Positions 1-7,220 of a DNA stretch of 36,613 nucleotides are shown here, one piece after another. Where the stretch lies: NCBI GenBank assembly GCA_018260615.1, contig JAGWDQ010000096.1, positions 1-36,613 of the forward strand, given 5' to 3'. Within the stretch, counting starts at the first letter, position 1. Each line of letters opens with the position of its first letter. This DNA comes from Candidatus Altarchaeum sp. Its GTDB lineage: Archaea; Altiarchaeota; Altiarchaeia; Altiarchaeales; Altiarchaeaceae. Under the pieces are notes generated by a model. It searched no databases, was not told the DNA's origin, and worked only from the letters and a program-made list of their open reading frames with translations. Both the position numbers and the translations under genes were made by a program.

Positions 1-162
1 ATCTGCTGATTTTTAAATACTCTGTGACTTTGTGGCTTTGTGTGAGCATTTTTTATCGTACAGGAAAGTTTGTTTTATTGGTCTCTTACACCAAGACACA
101 GGGACACAAAGGAGTTATATTCTGTAACTTGGTGACTTTGTGGCTTTGTGTGAGTATTCTTC
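1..162 (+). repeat. Family A dispersed repeat, partial unit plus full unit
   Basis: Two units lie head to tail. Bases 1-55 are the 3' part of one unit and are identical to 17628-17682. A leader (52-79, ATCGTACAGGAAAGTT core, also at 17479-17506 with one mismatch) then opens a second unit at about 83-162. Each unit is an imperfect palindrome: the left arm reads CACACCAAGACACAGGGACA and the right arm CTTTGTGGCTTTGTGTGAG. A third copy, inverted, closes the window at 36537-36613. No coding potential is seen. It may be a MITE-like or other non-autonomous element; mobility is inference. Confidence 0.85.
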
Positions 163-199
163 TGATTTTTTTATTTTTTTCTTTTTGTGGTCACCTGTT

Positions 200-883
200 T
201 TAATGTTTTCTTATTTTTTGTCCTGAATTTGAATATAAAAGCATAACTTTTTTGATTTCTTCCTCATAGTCATTTCCTTTATATTCCTTTCCAAACCGGA
301 CAATTAAAGCATGATACTCGTTATAAATTTTGACTAATTTTGCTTTGTTCTTACAGACATTTTTTATTTCATTCTCAAAAATTTCCCTCAATTCATCGTA
401 TCTTAATTCCTGAGCATTTCCATACGCCGCATTATAAATTCTTCTCGTGTATGCGTCTATCACAAATACCGGCTTTTCAAATACATAAAGCAGCATTGAG
501 TCAGCCGTCTCTTTTCCGATTCCTTTGATATCCAAAAGTTCATTTCTTAATTCAAAAATTTCTTTGTCATTCATTTTCCCAATAAAATTTTCTCCGTAAT
601 TCTCAATTAAATATTCACAAAAATTTTTCAGCCGTTTTGCTTTCTGCCTGTAAAATCCCGATGGTTTTATTAAAATTTCAATCTCCTCAACAGGCATATC
701 TGCGATTGCCTTAATTGAGCATACATTTTTTACCTTTAAATTTTTTATCGCCTTTTCAACATTATTCCACGATGTGTTTTGAGTTAGAATTGCTCCGAGC
801 ATGATTTCTTCTTTACTGTCAGCAGGCCACCAATATTGCTTCCCGAATTTTTTAAACAGAATCTGATATAATCTGTATAGCAT
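200..883 (-). CDS. Endonuclease III-related HhH-GPD DNA glycosylase
   Basis: 227-residue helix-hairpin-helix GPD protein of the endonuclease III superfamily, expected to excise damaged bases in base-excision repair. The HhH hairpin is GIGKETAD at residues 121-128, followed by the catalytic aspartate in VIDAYTRR (D143). The lysine that gives bifunctional endonuclease III its lyase activity falls at a glutamate here, which suggests a monofunctional glycosylase. The C-terminal 4Fe-4S cysteine cluster of classical Nth is absent. It best resembles the COG2231 group of Nth-related proteins. It is the last gene of a minus-strand run with hjc (12-base gap) and the ACT protein, so a repair operon is plausible. 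The 3' end lies just outside the family A repeat. Confidence 0.85.
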   Translation of the reverse strand: MLYRLYQILFKKFGKQYWWPADSKEEIMLGAILTQNTSWNNVEKAIKNLKVKNVCSIKAIADMPVEEIEILIKPSGFYRQKAKRLKNFCEYLIENYGENFIGKMNDKEIFELRNELLDIKGIGKETADSMLLYVFEKPVFVIDAYTRRIYNAAYGNAQELRYDELREIFENEIKNVCKNKAKLVKIYNEYHALIVRFGKEYKGNDYEEEIKKVMLLYSNSGQKIRKH

Positions 884-895
884 TTCGGATAAAAT

Positions 896-1264
896 TTAAA
901 ATTCTCTAACAACATCCTCATAATTCAGATATGGCTCGTTTATATCTATGTTTTCATTGAGCTTTTCAAGGTCATAAAACCGGACATCTTTTCTTAAAAA
1001 TTTCACTGCAAAAAAGCATTTGATTCGGGCAATTTCCTTAAATTTTCTGAAATTTTCAACCCCTCTTGAAATATAAATTTTATCCTGTTTTGTTGCCTTA
1101 CATTGTATAGCCATAACAACGCCGTTTTTCATAACCAATATATCTGGCAGTAATTCCGAATATCTTCCGCTGCCGGCAATTCTCATAGCAATAAAGCCAT
1201 CTTCGCTGAACTTTTCAACCATCTTCCTTTCAAAAACAACCCCTTTTGTATATTCCCGGTTCAT
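896..1264 (-). CDS. hjc: Hjc-type Holliday junction resolvase
   Basis: 122-residue archaeal Holliday junction resolvase of the PD-(D/E)XK nuclease fold, which cuts four-way junctions symmetrically during recombination. Visible catalytic positions are E12 in FERKM, D41 in PDIL, and the Q54-x-K56 pair in AIQCKAT. Most Hjc proteins carry E-x-K at the last motif, so Q54 is a departure, though QxK occurs in other nucleases of this fold. Length is typical. The gene sits 8 bases after the ACT-domain gene and 12 bases before the endonuclease III-like gene, and is probably co-transcribed with both. Confidence 0.88.
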   Translation of the reverse strand: MNREYTKGVVFERKMVEKFSEDGFIAMRIAGSGRYSELLPDILVMKNGVVMAIQCKATKQDKIYISRGVENFRKFKEIARIKCFFAVKFLRKDVRFYDLEKLNENIDINEPYLNYEDVVREF

Positions 1265-1272
1265 ATTAAATT

Positions 1273-1758
1273 TTAATCCAAATCACTTATCAGCAAAAAA
1301 TTTTTCTCTTTGCAAATTTCGTTCAGTTTTTCGTTCACCAGTTCATTACGCACTTCATCACATTCAATTTTTAGCATGCACGCAGAGACGGACTCCGGCG
1401 AATTCATAGTTACACTTAAATCATAAACCAGGCCACTTTCATTAATTCTGTCTATCGTATTCATAATATCTTTATCTATAATATGTCCGACCATAATAAT
1501 TGTCCTGGTTCTTTTTTTATAATATTTTTTCCCTTCAATAAGTATATCCGAAATTTTTATCCCTTCATTGAGCAGTATTGATTTTATGTTTTCAAGTGAT
1601 TTGACATCATCAATTCCAAATACAATTTCAACAGGAACTTCATCAGCAGCTTTAAACTGGTGCGAATGAACGATACTTTGTATATTTCCTCCGTTTGTTG
1701 AAATCGGTTCAATTGCCCTGATTAAACTTCCCGGTGTGTCCTTTAAAAAAATTTTCAT
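1273..1758 (-). CDS. ACT-domain protein, predicted allosteric regulator (COG2061-like)
   Basis: 161 residues from the ATG chosen here; an upstream GTG at 1770 would add MKIN. The N-terminal ACT domain starts directly with MKIFLKDTPGSLIRAIEPIS, the usual beta-alpha ligand-binding opening, and a second ACT-like half follows (RTIIMVGHIIDKD onward). This is the architecture of the archaeal family annotated as a predicted regulator of homoserine dehydrogenase. No homoserine dehydrogenase lies in the window, so the regulated enzyme is unknown. It is the first gene of the run with hjc and the nth-like gene. Confidence 0.75.
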   Translation of the reverse strand: MKIFLKDTPGSLIRAIEPISTNGGNIQSIVHSHQFKAADEVPVEIVFGIDDVKSLENIKSILLNEGIKISDILIEGKKYYKKRTRTIIMVGHIIDKDIMNTIDRINESGLVYDLSVTMNSPESVSACMLKIECDEVRNELVNEKLNEICKEKNFLLISDLD

Positions 1759-1859
1759 ATTTATTTTCACTTTGTGTTTTTAGTTAAGTTTAAAATTAGT
1801 TTAAAATTTAATTCTAATTAGTTTAATCAATTAAGAGTTTGAAAAAATTATGACTTAAT

Positions 1860-1943
1860 GCCGAGGTGGCAGAGTCCGGTAATGCGCACGCCTCGAGAGC
1901 GTGTTCCCGCGAGGGAATTAGGGTTCAAATCCCTACCTCGGCG
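1860..1943 (+). tRNA. tRNA-Ser (anticodon CGA)
   Basis: Type II tRNA. The acceptor stem GCCGAGG (1860-1866) pairs with CCTCGGC (1936-1942), with discriminator G1943 and no encoded CCA. The anticodon stem CACGC/GCGTG encloses loop CTCGAGA, giving anticodon CGA at 1894-1896, which reads UCG. The long variable arm TTCCC-GCGA-GGGAA is diagnostic of serine. The T arm is TAGGG-TTCAAAT-CCCTA. A family B hairpin starts two bases after the 3' end and may act as the terminator. Confidence 0.95.
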
Positions 1944-1944
1944 A

Positions 1945-1988
1945 TGTTCAAAAACTTCGTTTTTGGACATTTCCGAACGAAGTGAGGT
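1945..1988 (+). repeat. Family B hairpin-plus-tail element behind tRNA-Ser
   Basis: Hairpin TGTTCAAAAAC-TTC-GTTTTTGGACA (one G-T pair) followed directly by the conserved tail TTTCCGAACGAAGTGAGGT. The same hairpin-tail order, with a different stem sequence, follows tRNA-Arg at 6939-6983. Confidence 0.8.
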
Positions 1989-2052
1989 AAAAATTTAACG
2001 ATGGGAAATTTCAGATAAATTTTTATATGAAATCTAATTTTTAAGAAGTTAT

Positions 2053-2121
2053 AAATTTAAAGGATTATAAACTAAATTTAAAGGATTATAAACTAAATTT
2101 AAAGGATTATAAACTAAATTT
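2053..2121 (+). repeat. Three tandem 21-bp repeats upstream of the TIGR00300 gene
   Basis: The unit AAATTTAAAGGATTATAAAC plus T occurs exactly at 2053-2073, 2074-2094 and 2095-2115, with a partial fourth unit (2116-2121) running to five bases before the ATG. Each unit contains a TTTAAA core (TATA-like) and AAAGGA. Twenty-one bp is two helical turns, so the units face the same side of the DNA. It could be a promoter or operator array or slippage product. Confidence 0.85.
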
Positions 2122-2125
2122 TAAA

Positions 2126-3340
2126 ATGAGACAGGAAACAATAGAACTTACAGGACATATTATTGATTCTATGATACTTCCGAAGGTCTTTGATACAATA
2201 ATGGAAGATAAAGGGGACTTTGAGGTTTTGGAATTTAAAATCGGTAAAAAGAAAACCGAGCCAAGTTATACAAAAATTTTAGTGAAAGGAAAAGATAACG
2301 AGCATCTCAATACAATTCTTCAAAAACTCCAAAAATTAGGAGCAATTATTGCTGTTCCGAAGGATGCCGAGACCGAAATTGCAGATATGGATGGTGCTGC
2401 TCCCGAAAATTTCTGTCCCACAACAAATCAAAAGACATATATAAGAATCCTGGGGGAATGGAAGGAAGTAAAGAGTCAGAAGATGGATGCATGCATTGTC
2501 ATTGAAAATAATATTCCGGTCTGCAAAATATTCAGGCATATAAAAAAAGGCGACAAAGTTGTTGTCGGATTAGAAGGAATTAAGATTGAACCGATTGAAA
2601 GATCAAGAGAACCGATGGGTTTATTCGGATTTATGAGGAGTGAGACATCAACGGAAAAACCAACAATTACTTTGATAAAAGAGGTTGCAAATGAATTAAA
2701 GAAAATAAAAAGAGCAAACGGAAAAATAGGTATTGTTTGCGGGTCTGCTGTTATTCATACGGGGGCAAGCAGGGCACTTGCAGAAATCATAAATTTAGGG
2801 TATGTTGATGCATTCTTTGCGGGAAATGCCGTTGCAGTCAGAGATATTGAGTATGAAATTTACGGGACATCACTCGGAGTTAATATTGAAACGGGAAAGG
2901 TAGAGCAGTACGGATACAGGAAACACACTTCAACAATAAATTCAATAATACGATTAGGTTCAATCAAGAAAGCAATAGATAAAGGAATAATAAAGCATGG
3001 AATGATGTACGAATTAATTACAAAGAATATTCCGTACATTCTTGCAGGAAGCATAAGGGATGACGGACCTTTGCCGGATGTAATAACTGATATATGTGAA
3101 TCACAGGACAAAATGCGCGAATTAGTGCAGGATTTGGACTTGGTTTTGATGATGGGTTCAATGCTTCATTCAATCGCTCTTGGAAATTTAATGAAAGCGG
3201 AAACAAAGGTTATTTGCGTTGATATAGATCCTGCAATTGTTACTAAATTGAGAGACAGGGGAACATCACAGGCAATAGGAATAGTAACTGACCTGGGAAC
3301 ATTTGTTCCGGCATTGCTTGAAGAACTTAAAAGAAAATAG
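2126..3340 (+). CDS. TIGR00300/LOR-SDH family enzyme, probable archaeal ornithine cyclodeaminase
   Basis: 404 residues of the archaeal TIGR00300 family, related to the LOR/SDH-associated domain and to the C-terminal part of cyanobacterial arginine-catabolic ArgZ/AgrE proteins. An archaeal member has been characterised as an ornithine cyclodeaminase making proline, which is the best functional guess. The N-terminal LOR/SDH domain (about 1-100) opens with TIELTGHIIDSMILPKVFD. The C-terminal nucleotide-binding half (from about 190) has GIVCGSAVIHTGASRALAEI, then FFAGNAVAVRDIE and ILAGSIRDDGPLPDVITD. The length is full. The gene stands alone between tRNA-Ser and a small membrane protein, and is preceded by three 21-bp repeats that may control it. 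Confidence 0.8.
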   Translation: MRQETIELTGHIIDSMILPKVFDTIMEDKGDFEVLEFKIGKKKTEPSYTKILVKGKDNEHLNTILQKLQKLGAIIAVPKDAETEIADMDGAAPENFCPTTNQKTYIRILGEWKEVKSQKMDACIVIENNIPVCKIFRHIKKGDKVVVGLEGIKIEPIERSREPMGLFGFMRSETSTEKPTITLIKEVANELKKIKRANGKIGIVCGSAVIHTGASRALAEIINLGYVDAFFAGNAVAVRDIEYEIYGTSLGVNIETGKVEQYGYRKHTSTINSIIRLGSIKKAIDKGIIKHGMMYELITKNIPYILAGSIRDDGPLPDVITDICESQDKMRELVQDLDLVLMMGSMLHSIALGNLMKAETKVICVDIDPAIVTKLRDRGTSQAIGIVTDLGTFVPALLEELKRK

Positions 3341-3380
3341 AATTTAAAATATTTAGGCAGGCAGTTAATTTATAATAATT

Positions 3381-3440
3381 ATTTATTTATTTATTTATAT
3401 CCTCAAACTAATTAATAAACAATAATAAACAAAAACCAAA
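3381..3440 (+). promoter_or_regulatory. Putative promoter and leader of the small membrane protein gene
   Basis: An ATTT-repeat tract ends in TTATTTATAT (3391-3400), a good archaeal TATA-box candidate. Initiation about 25 bases downstream would leave a short A/C-rich leader (AATAAACAAAAACCAAA) before the ATG at 3441. This is inference from spacing only. Confidence 0.4.
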
Positions 3441-3797
3441 ATGGCATCGGAAAAGGGGTTGATCGTGTTGGCGACATTTTTTATAGTGATGTCGCTGACT
3501 ACGAACATAGGATTTGCTAAGGATGGGGCAGCGATTGAATTGTATTTGGCAACTGCATTGAACATCCTGGCAACCTTTGTGAAGGTAGGAATGAAAAGAG
3601 GTGTTTTGGGAATGACTTCTCTGGGAGCAAGTGTTGTCGGAGACATACACTTGATATGGGCAGTACTTGTGTATGGAACTGACACGACTTTGGCAGCAGG
3701 TCTGGCATTTGGAGCAATTTTTGCAAATGTAGTTAGTATTGCACTATTGCTCATGGAAAGTTATATGGAAGCCAAGAAAGAATATTCAGAAGCATAA
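3441..3797 (+). CDS. Small membrane protein of unknown function
   Basis: 118 residues that I cannot assign to a characterised family. Hydrophobic segments fall at about 6-26, 32-50, 56-78 and 82-104, separated by short loops with few charges, and the C-terminus is charged (EAKKEYSEA). The coding strand is more G-rich than its neighbours. The gene has a TATA-like box with a short A/C-rich leader and a long oligo-T tract just after the stop, the arrangement of a strongly expressed single-gene unit. It could be a channel, a small integral scaffold or an envelope protein; nothing in the sequence decides. Confidence 0.75.
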   Translation: MASEKGLIVLATFFIVMSLTTNIGFAKDGAAIELYLATALNILATFVKVGMKRGVLGMTSLGASVVGDIHLIWAVLVYGTDTTLAAGLAFGAIFANVVSIALLLMESYMEAKKEYSEA

Positions 3798-3826
3798 GCC
3801 AAGAGAAAAACCAAAACAATACAAAC

Positions 3827-3861
3827 TTTATTTTTTTATTTTTTTTATTTTTTTTTATTTT
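3827..3861 (+). terminator. Oligo-T terminator
   Basis: Four T runs of about 7-10 bases separated by single A residues begin 30 bases after the membrane-protein stop. Archaeal RNA polymerase terminates on such T-rich tracts, and there is no stem. Confidence 0.6.
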
Positions 3862-4264
3862 GTAGAGTAACAGCATTGACAAATTTATGAGAGATTTCTA
3901 AATTATTAAAAAAGAGATATATTTTTGTGTTGCAAAACAATGCTTGTGTTGCTGTTGTTTGACGGTGATCACTCCCCTACCGTTCGGAGATTTTCAAGTA
4001 AACTTGAAATGCCACATTTTTACGAGTAAATTTAATGAAAATTGTGAATTATTAGACAACTTCTTTGCGAATTTTAAAATCACCTCACTTACGTTCACTT
4101 CGTTCCACTCACTTTGTTCGTGTCTTTTCAAAACCTCTGCGGTTTTGAAAATCGTGTATTTTAAATTTTCTGCAAATTTAAAATCGTTCGGAGATTTAAA
4201 ATTTCTGTGGGAAATTTTAAAAAAATCAAAAAATTTGCAGTTAATTTTTTGGGCGACTGAATAG
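3862..4264 (-). repeat. Intergenic cluster of family B elements
   Basis: Non-coding gap filled by minus-strand family B pieces. In order along the minus strand these are the boundary motif GTAACTATTCAG (4268-4257), a TCTCCGAACG tail, an ATTTTAAAT hairpin, the hairpin CAAAACC-GCAGA-GGTTTTG followed by GACACGAACAAAGTGAG (4165-4095), and a further CAAG-TTTA-CTTG hairpin with tail TCTCCGAACGG near 4000-3960. Block 4095-4165 matches 14066-14137 with compensatory stem changes. The 106-codon open frame running across it is repeat-derived and not a gene. Confidence 0.75.
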
Positions 4265-5356
4265 TTACATTTCTTCTATTATTGCATCAGTCATTTCTTT
4301 CGTTCCGACTGCTTTTGCGGGCTCATTTGCTATGTCAAAGGTTACACATCTTCCATCTTCAAAGACCTTTTTAACCGCATTTTCCAGGATTTCCGCTGCC
4401 TTGTTTTCATTAATGTATTTTAACATCAGCACACCTGAAAGAATCAAAGATGCAGGATTTAATACATTTTTTCCCTTAAATTCCGGTGCAGAGCCGTGAA
4501 CCGCCTCAAAAACAGCACAATTTTCTCCGATATTTGCTCCCGGAGCAACACCTAATCCGCCGATTAAACCCGCACATAAATCACTTACTATGTCTCCGTA
4601 TAAATTTGGCAGAACCAGAACATCATAATTTTCAGGAACAGTAACCAAATCCATGCACAAACTATCAACTAATTTATGCTTAAATTTTATTTCGGGATAA
4701 TTTTTTGAAATTTCTTCTGCCGTGTGCATAAATAAACCATCGCTAAATTTCATTATGTTTGACTTTGTAACTGCCGTCACACTTTTCCTGTCGGTCCTTT
4801 TTGCATACTCAAAAGCATACCTTGTAATTCTCTCGCTTGCATATTTTGAAATTGTCTTTAGACCTATTGCAGAGTTCTCTCTTATTTTTCCTTTGTTTTT
4901 ACTTTCAATAAATTTAATTAAGTCCATAGTATCGGCATTTCCGTTTTCAAATTCAATTCCCGCATACAAATCCTCTGTGTTTTCCCTTATTATAACAAGG
5001 TCAATATTGTCGGGATTGCTTATTCTTGTTTTAATCCCTTTGTAATATTTGCATGGTCGCAAGCTGACATACAAATCAAGTTTTTTTCGCAATTCAACAT
5101 TAACGCTTCTGAAGCCCTTTCCAAGTGGTGTTGTAACCGGCCCCTTTAGAGCAACCTTGTTTCTTTTAACAGAATCAATTACATAATCCGGCAAAGGTGT
5201 TCCTTCTTTTGCTACTACATCTGCACCGGCATCAAAAATTTCCCATTCAAGACCTTTCCCACATATCTCTATTGCTTTGTCAATTGCCCTCTTTGCCTGT
5301 TCTATCAGTTCGGGCCCGGAACCATCACCTCTTATTAATGTTATTTTGTGCAACAT
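4265..5356 (-). CDS. icd: Isocitrate/isopropylmalate dehydrogenase family, probable NAD-type isocitrate dehydrogenase
   Basis: 363-residue beta-decarboxylating dehydrogenase. The substrate loop [18 protein letters not shown] (about 94-111), with a serine in the RSVN position, and [12 protein letters not shown] match isocitrate rather than isopropylmalate enzymes. Metal and cofactor motifs are [19 protein letters not shown] and [19 protein letters not shown]. It should convert isocitrate to 2-oxoglutarate. A homoisocitrate or other alkylmalate-type substrate is possible, because leuD is also in the window, though 22 kb away. The stop codon falls inside the GTAACTATTCAG motif shared with other repeat sites. 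The gene is divergent from the M24 peptidase gene. Confidence 0.8.
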   Translation of the reverse strand: MLHKITLIRGDGSGPELIEQAKRAIDKAIEICGKGLEWEIFDAGADVVAKEGTPLPDYVIDSVKRNKVALKGPVTTPLGKGFRSVNVELRKKLDLYVSLRPCKYYKGIKTRISNPDNIDLVIIRENTEDLYAGIEFENGNADTMDLIKFIESKNKGKIRENSAIGLKTISKYASERITRYAFEYAKRTDRKSVTAVTKSNIMKFSDGLFMHTAEEISKNYPEIKFKHKLVDSLCMDLVTVPENYDVLVLPNLYGDIVSDLCAGLIGGLGVAPGANIGENCAVFEAVHGSAPEFKGKNVLNPASLILSGVLMLKYINENKAAEILENAVKKVFEDGRCVTFDIANEPAKAVGTKEMTDAIIEEM

Positions 5357-5423
5357 CTTAATTCTTATTTTTATTTTATTAAATTTTTTAAATTTTAGTG
5401 TTAAATTTTATGAATGATTAATT

Positions 5424-6455
5424 ATGAGCATACTAAAAAATAAAGTAAAAAACATTAAAGAAGAAATCGGAGAAAAAAATGCCTTGCTGATTTACAATCC
5501 GAAAAATTTATATTATCTTTGCGGAATTGAGGGCTTCGGAGCAGTCGGATTATTAACTCCTGAAAAATGGACATTATTTTTAAACGAAAATGATTATGAA
5601 CTCGCTGCCGATAAAAATCCCGCTAATGAAGTCCATCTGGAAATTTATAAAAAAGGAATTGTGAAAGATACAATAAAAGAGCTGGTCAAAAAAGGCCGGA
5701 TTTCAGAAATTTTTGTTGATAATATTTATGGAGAAGCACTGAGAAATTTGGAAAATGCAACCGGAAGAAGAATAGAAATAAGTGATGTTGTTGAGAGAGC
5801 AAGGATGCTCAAAACAGATGATGAGATTGAAAATATCAAAAAGGCGTGCGAAATCGCGAGGAGGGGAATTGAATTAGCGAGGGAAATTTATCTGTCGGAA
5901 AAGCGAATTAGCGAGCACAATCTGGCAGCAGAGCTCGAATATTTTATGAAAAAATGCGGAAGCGAAGGAACTTTTGAAGAAGGAATACTGCTTGCCTGCG
6001 AGAAAAATGCTGCACACATTCATGCAAAGCCGTCGGATAAAATAATTAAAGGTGCTATGCTTGTTGATTTGGGGGCGAAATTTAACAATTATTTTTCTGA
6101 TTTCAGCAGGACTTTTACCGAAAGAGCAAGTAATGAAGTCAAAAAACATGCCGAATTTATAGAAAATTTAGAACTCATAATTATAGACAAAATTTATGCG
6201 GGAATGAAAATCCCGGAAATTTCCAAATTTGCCGGGAAAGAGATAGAGAAGAACAACTTTAAGCTTTTTCATTCGCTCGGGCACGGTGTCGGATTAGATG
6301 TTCATGAATTGCCGATTATAAATAACGATTCAAAAGAAGAGTTTACGGAGAATATGGTTTTTACGATTGAACCGGGCATTTATAAGGCAAATAAATTCGG
6401 AATACGGTCTGAAGATACCTGCCTAATAAAAAACGGAAAAGCAGAAATTTTGTAA
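5424..6455 (+). CDS. pepQ: M24 family Xaa-Pro aminopeptidase
   Basis: 343-residue creatinase-fold metallopeptidase, expected in the cytoplasm and acting on N-terminal Xaa-Pro bonds or dipeptides. The N-terminal creatinase-like domain occupies about 1-125 and the pita-bread catalytic domain the rest. All five dimetal ligands are present: D215 (LVDLG), D226 (FSDFSRTF), H287 (LGHGVGLDVHE), E316 (TIEPGIY) and E330 (RSEDT). The ATG follows a divergent promoter region shared with icd. Whether it is a prolidase or an aminopeptidase P cannot be separated by eye. Confidence 0.88.
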   Translation: MSILKNKVKNIKEEIGEKNALLIYNPKNLYYLCGIEGFGAVGLLTPEKWTLFLNENDYELAADKNPANEVHLEIYKKGIVKDTIKELVKKGRISEIFVDNIYGEALRNLENATGRRIEISDVVERARMLKTDDEIENIKKACEIARRGIELAREIYLSEKRISEHNLAAELEYFMKKCGSEGTFEEGILLACEKNAAHIHAKPSDKIIKGAMLVDLGAKFNNYFSDFSRTFTERASNEVKKHAEFIENLELIIIDKIYAGMKIPEISKFAGKEIEKNNFKLFHSLGHGVGLDVHELPIINNDSKEEFTENMVFTIEPGIYKANKFGIRSEDTCLIKNGKAEIL

Positions 6456-6473
6456 ATCAGGTCTAAATTTCCC

Positions 6474-6815
6474 TCATAAATTTTCTATTTTCTTTTTCAT
6501 TTCTTCTGTTTTTGCCTTTGTGATTAAGTCAAAGACATCCATTGATTTTTGGGCGGCATAGTCGGTAAGTCCCTGTTTTGTATCTTTTTGTATTTTTTCT
6601 TTTATTAATTTATAACTTGTATCTGTTGCTTTATTTTTCATGACTCCGCCAAGATTTGTTTTTACATTTTTGGCAATTATGGTCCCGGATTCTTTCTTTA
6701 TGTGGGTTTCCATGCTGCTCTTTACTAAATTTCCAACTATGTTGTTGTCTTTGACTTTTTTTTCTACTTTTTTCTTCATATCTTTCCTTATTTTTGAAAC
6801 AACCGAATTTTCCAT
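6474..6815 (-). CDS. Lys-rich protein of unknown function
   Basis: 113 residues, unrecognised. It is highly charged, with alternating K and E/D and long predicted helices (KIRKDMKKKVEKKVKD at the start, TKAKTEEMKKKIENL at the end), and no membrane segment or cysteine. A central stretch (SGTIIAKNVKTNLGGVMKN) is less helical. It is convergent with the M24 peptidase gene (18-base gap) and upstream of tRNA-Arg on the opposite strand. The amino-acid composition and clean ATG suggest a real gene, but there is no functional clue. Confidence 0.6.
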   Translation of the reverse strand: MENSVVSKIRKDMKKKVEKKVKDNNIVGNLVKSSMETHIKKESGTIIAKNVKTNLGGVMKNKATDTSYKLIKEKIQKDTKQGLTDYAAQKSMDVFDLITKAKTEEMKKKIENL

Positions 6816-6864
6816 GTTATCAAAATAATTGTGTTCAAATTTTAATTATAAATGTAAATTTTTT

Positions 6865-6938
6865 GCCCAAGTGGGGTAGCATGGACATCCTGGGGGCCCG
6901 CGGAGCTTCCGATTCGGGTTCAAATCCCGGCTTGGGCG
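6865..6938 (+). tRNA. tRNA-Arg (anticodon GCG) with C at position 33
   Basis: Acceptor GCCCAAG (6865-6871) pairs with CTTGGGC (6931-6937); discriminator G6938; no encoded CCA. The D arm (GGGT, loop with GG, TCCT) uses the G10-U25 pair common in archaea. The anticodon stem GGGGC/GCTTC contains two G-T pairs and encloses loop CCGCGGA, giving anticodon GCG at 6900-6902 (reads CGU/CGC). Position 33, almost always T, is C. The T arm is TCGGG-TTCAAAT-CCCGG. A family B element begins at the next base. Confidence 0.85.
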
Positions 6939-7214
6939 ATTTCAAAAATGTGAAATTTTTGAAATATCCGAACGAAGTGAGGTTATTTCAAAATGCTCAA
7001 AGCATTTTTGAAAGATTACAAATCATGTAGATTTTTAGTATTTAAAAAATGTGAAATTTTTGAAATATCCACATGAAATGAGGTTAAATTTAAATTTTTA
7101 ATCATGTTATAAGGTTTACTTTCTCTTTCTTTTCAGAAAGTTAAAGAAAAATCGTTCCAAATTCCTGCCCGAGCAAAATTTAAATTTATTTAAAATATCC
7201 GAGCGTAAGCAAGA
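6939..7214 (+). repeat. Cluster of family B elements between tRNA-Arg and rpsQ
   Basis: At 6939-6983 a hairpin (TTTCAAAAAT arms) is followed by the tail TATCCGAACGAAGTGAGGT. At 6986-7013 there is a hairpin with core TGCT-CAA-AGCA. At 7043-7086 a near-repeat of the first copy carries the altered tail ATCCACATGAAATGAGGTT. At 7175-7214 a hairpin of AAATTTAAATTTATTTAAA type carries tail ATCCGAGCGTAAGCAAGAT. No gene is seen; the open frame crossing tRNA-Arg is spurious. Confidence 0.75.
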
Positions 7215-7220
7215 TAAAAT

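Noticed and set aside
3944..4264. 106-codon plus-strand open frame
   Set aside because: It is made entirely of family B repeat sequence read on the wrong strand and has no protein-like composition.
4265..5356. 3-isopropylmalate dehydrogenase
   Set aside because: RSVNVELRK and [11 protein letters not shown] are isocitrate-type; isopropylmalate enzymes have a different loop.
6865..6938. Reading this gene as tRNA-Pro or tRNA-Arg(CGC)
   Set aside because: Those registers leave unpaired anticodon stems; only loop CCGCGGA with stem GGGGC/GCTTC folds properly and uses the archaeal G10-U25 D arm.
6794..7030. 78-codon plus-strand open frame
   Set aside because: It crosses tRNA-Arg and the following family B elements.
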